Of a stretch of 64,000 bases of DNA, positions 63,573-64,000 are shown one piece after another. The DNA is from Flavihumibacter solisilvae (GTDB lineage: Bacteria; Bacteroidota; Bacteroidia; Chitinophagales; Chitinophagaceae), in NCBI RefSeq assembly GCF_000814475.1, contig NZ_JSVC01000013.1, positions 124,001 through 188,000 on the forward strand. Direction: 5' to 3'. Position 1 is the first letter of the stretch. Every line of letters starts with the position of its first letter. Position numbers and translations under genes: made by a program. A model generated the notes under the pieces. The model did not search any database. It was not told where the DNA came from and saw nothing but the letters and a program-made list of their open reading frames with translations.

Positions 63573-64000
63573 ATGAAACTATTAGAAAGGAAAGTAGCCC
63601 TGGTAACCGGGGCAGGATCGGGAATTGGTAAAGCAACAGCTGAACTGTTTGCAAGAGAAGGCGCCAGGGTTGTGGTGTCCGATATCAGTGAAGTCAATGG
63701 TACTCTCACTGTTGACGAAATTAAAAAGCAGGGCGGAGAAGCGTTCTTTGTAAAAGCGGACTCATCGAAGCCCGCGGATAACGAAGCATTGGTTGCCCAG
63801 GCTGTTCAGCAATACGGTGGACTGGATATAGCAGTAAACAACGCAGGAATCGGTGGTCCTCTTGCCCTCACCGGCGAATACCCGGTTGATGGCTGGCAGA
63901 AAGTGATCGATATTAACCTCTCGGGCGTTTTTTACGGCCTGCGATACCAGATCCCGGCGATGCTCGAAAAAGGAGGAACCATTGTCAATATCGCGTCTAT
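63573..64000 (+). CDS. Short-chain dehydrogenase/reductase, 3' end cut by window edge
   Basis: The frame starts at the ATG 63573 and is open to the window end. Classical SDR: TGAGSGIGKA (cofactor glycine motif), DIS after strand 2, NNAGIGGP (NNAG motif) and NIAS. About 142 residues are seen; the catalytic YxxxK lies beyond 64000. NAD(P)-dependent oxidoreductase, substrate unknown. It may be co-transcribed with the F420-reductase-like gene. Confidence 0.92.
   Translation, partial: MKLLERKVALVTGAGSGIGKATAELFAREGARVVVSDISEVNGTLTVDEIKKQGGEAFFVKADSSKPADNEALVAQAVQQYGGLDIAVNNAGIGGPLALTGEYPVDGWQKVIDINLSGVFYGLRYQIPAMLEKGGTIVNIAS

Overview
The window is chromosomal DNA of a Bacteroidota bacterium, most likely a member of the Chitinophagaceae or a close relative. 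The evidence is a SusC/SusD outer-membrane uptake pair, many signal-peptidase-II lipoproteins, a LytS-type histidine kinase with TPRs, DUF2652, DUF1080 and DUF2798 genes, and promoters of the TAnnTTTG type. The family-level placement is inference. I see no rRNA, tRNA, CRISPR array, transposase, integrase or phage gene, so this looks like ordinary chromosome with accessory functions.

Layout. 1-3618 (minus): a tight run of small genes (methyltransferase, two unknowns, VOC protein, deaminase, membrane protein, and a choloylglycine-hydrolase-type amidase cut by the window edge). 3665-8755 (minus): an IPT/NHL lipoprotein, a PKD-metzincin lipoprotein, a small unknown and a TPR-LytS kinase. 8838-12500 (plus): a membrane protein/XRE pair and a large FAD/Fe-S dehydrogenase. 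12497-19368: mixed small genes, including an acetyltransferase, a flavin monooxygenase-like protein, a membrane HExxH protein and a ZU5-like lipoprotein. 19560-23292 (plus): a giant Cache-domain membrane sensor followed by a tail-anchored protein. 25445-30568 (plus): the regulatory centrepiece, running promoter, SAM-I riboswitch, Cys-rich 16-codon ORF, SusC, SusD, terminator. 31049-37048: a GapN-like dehydrogenase, arginase-family protein, DoxX, HVA1, DUF4062 and DUF1003 proteins, and a second ZU5-like lipoprotein. 37241-39787: a palindromic element, then a nitrilase/DUF2798 operon and its TetR repressor with matching operators, then RidA. 39950-45435 (plus): AraC, a cyclase-like DUF2652 protein and a tripartite TolC-HlyD-MFS efflux pump in one operon. 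45446-52050: a serine hydrolase and an epoxide hydrolase diverging around a CRP-like palindrome, a B12-radical SAM protein, and katG with an OxyR-type site. 52289-53761: rifampin ADP-ribosyltransferase and a RES-Xre toxin-antitoxin pair. 53887-58242: a DUF1080 protein, a PKD lipoprotein and two alpha/beta hydrolases. 58438-62079 (minus): threonine synthase, LysR, a propeller protein and a small membrane protein. 62159-64000 (plus): Crp/Fnr, an NADP-binding protein and an SDR cut by the window edge.

The best-supported regulatory circuits are these: SAM-controlled uptake of a probable sulfur or methionine source; a TetR repressor acting on itself and on the DUF2798-nitrilase operon through ATACCG-N2-CGGTAT sites; and an autoregulated RES-Xre module. 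The least explained parts are the Cache/tail-anchored pair, the Cys-rich leader ORF, and the hairpin element near 37.25 kb.
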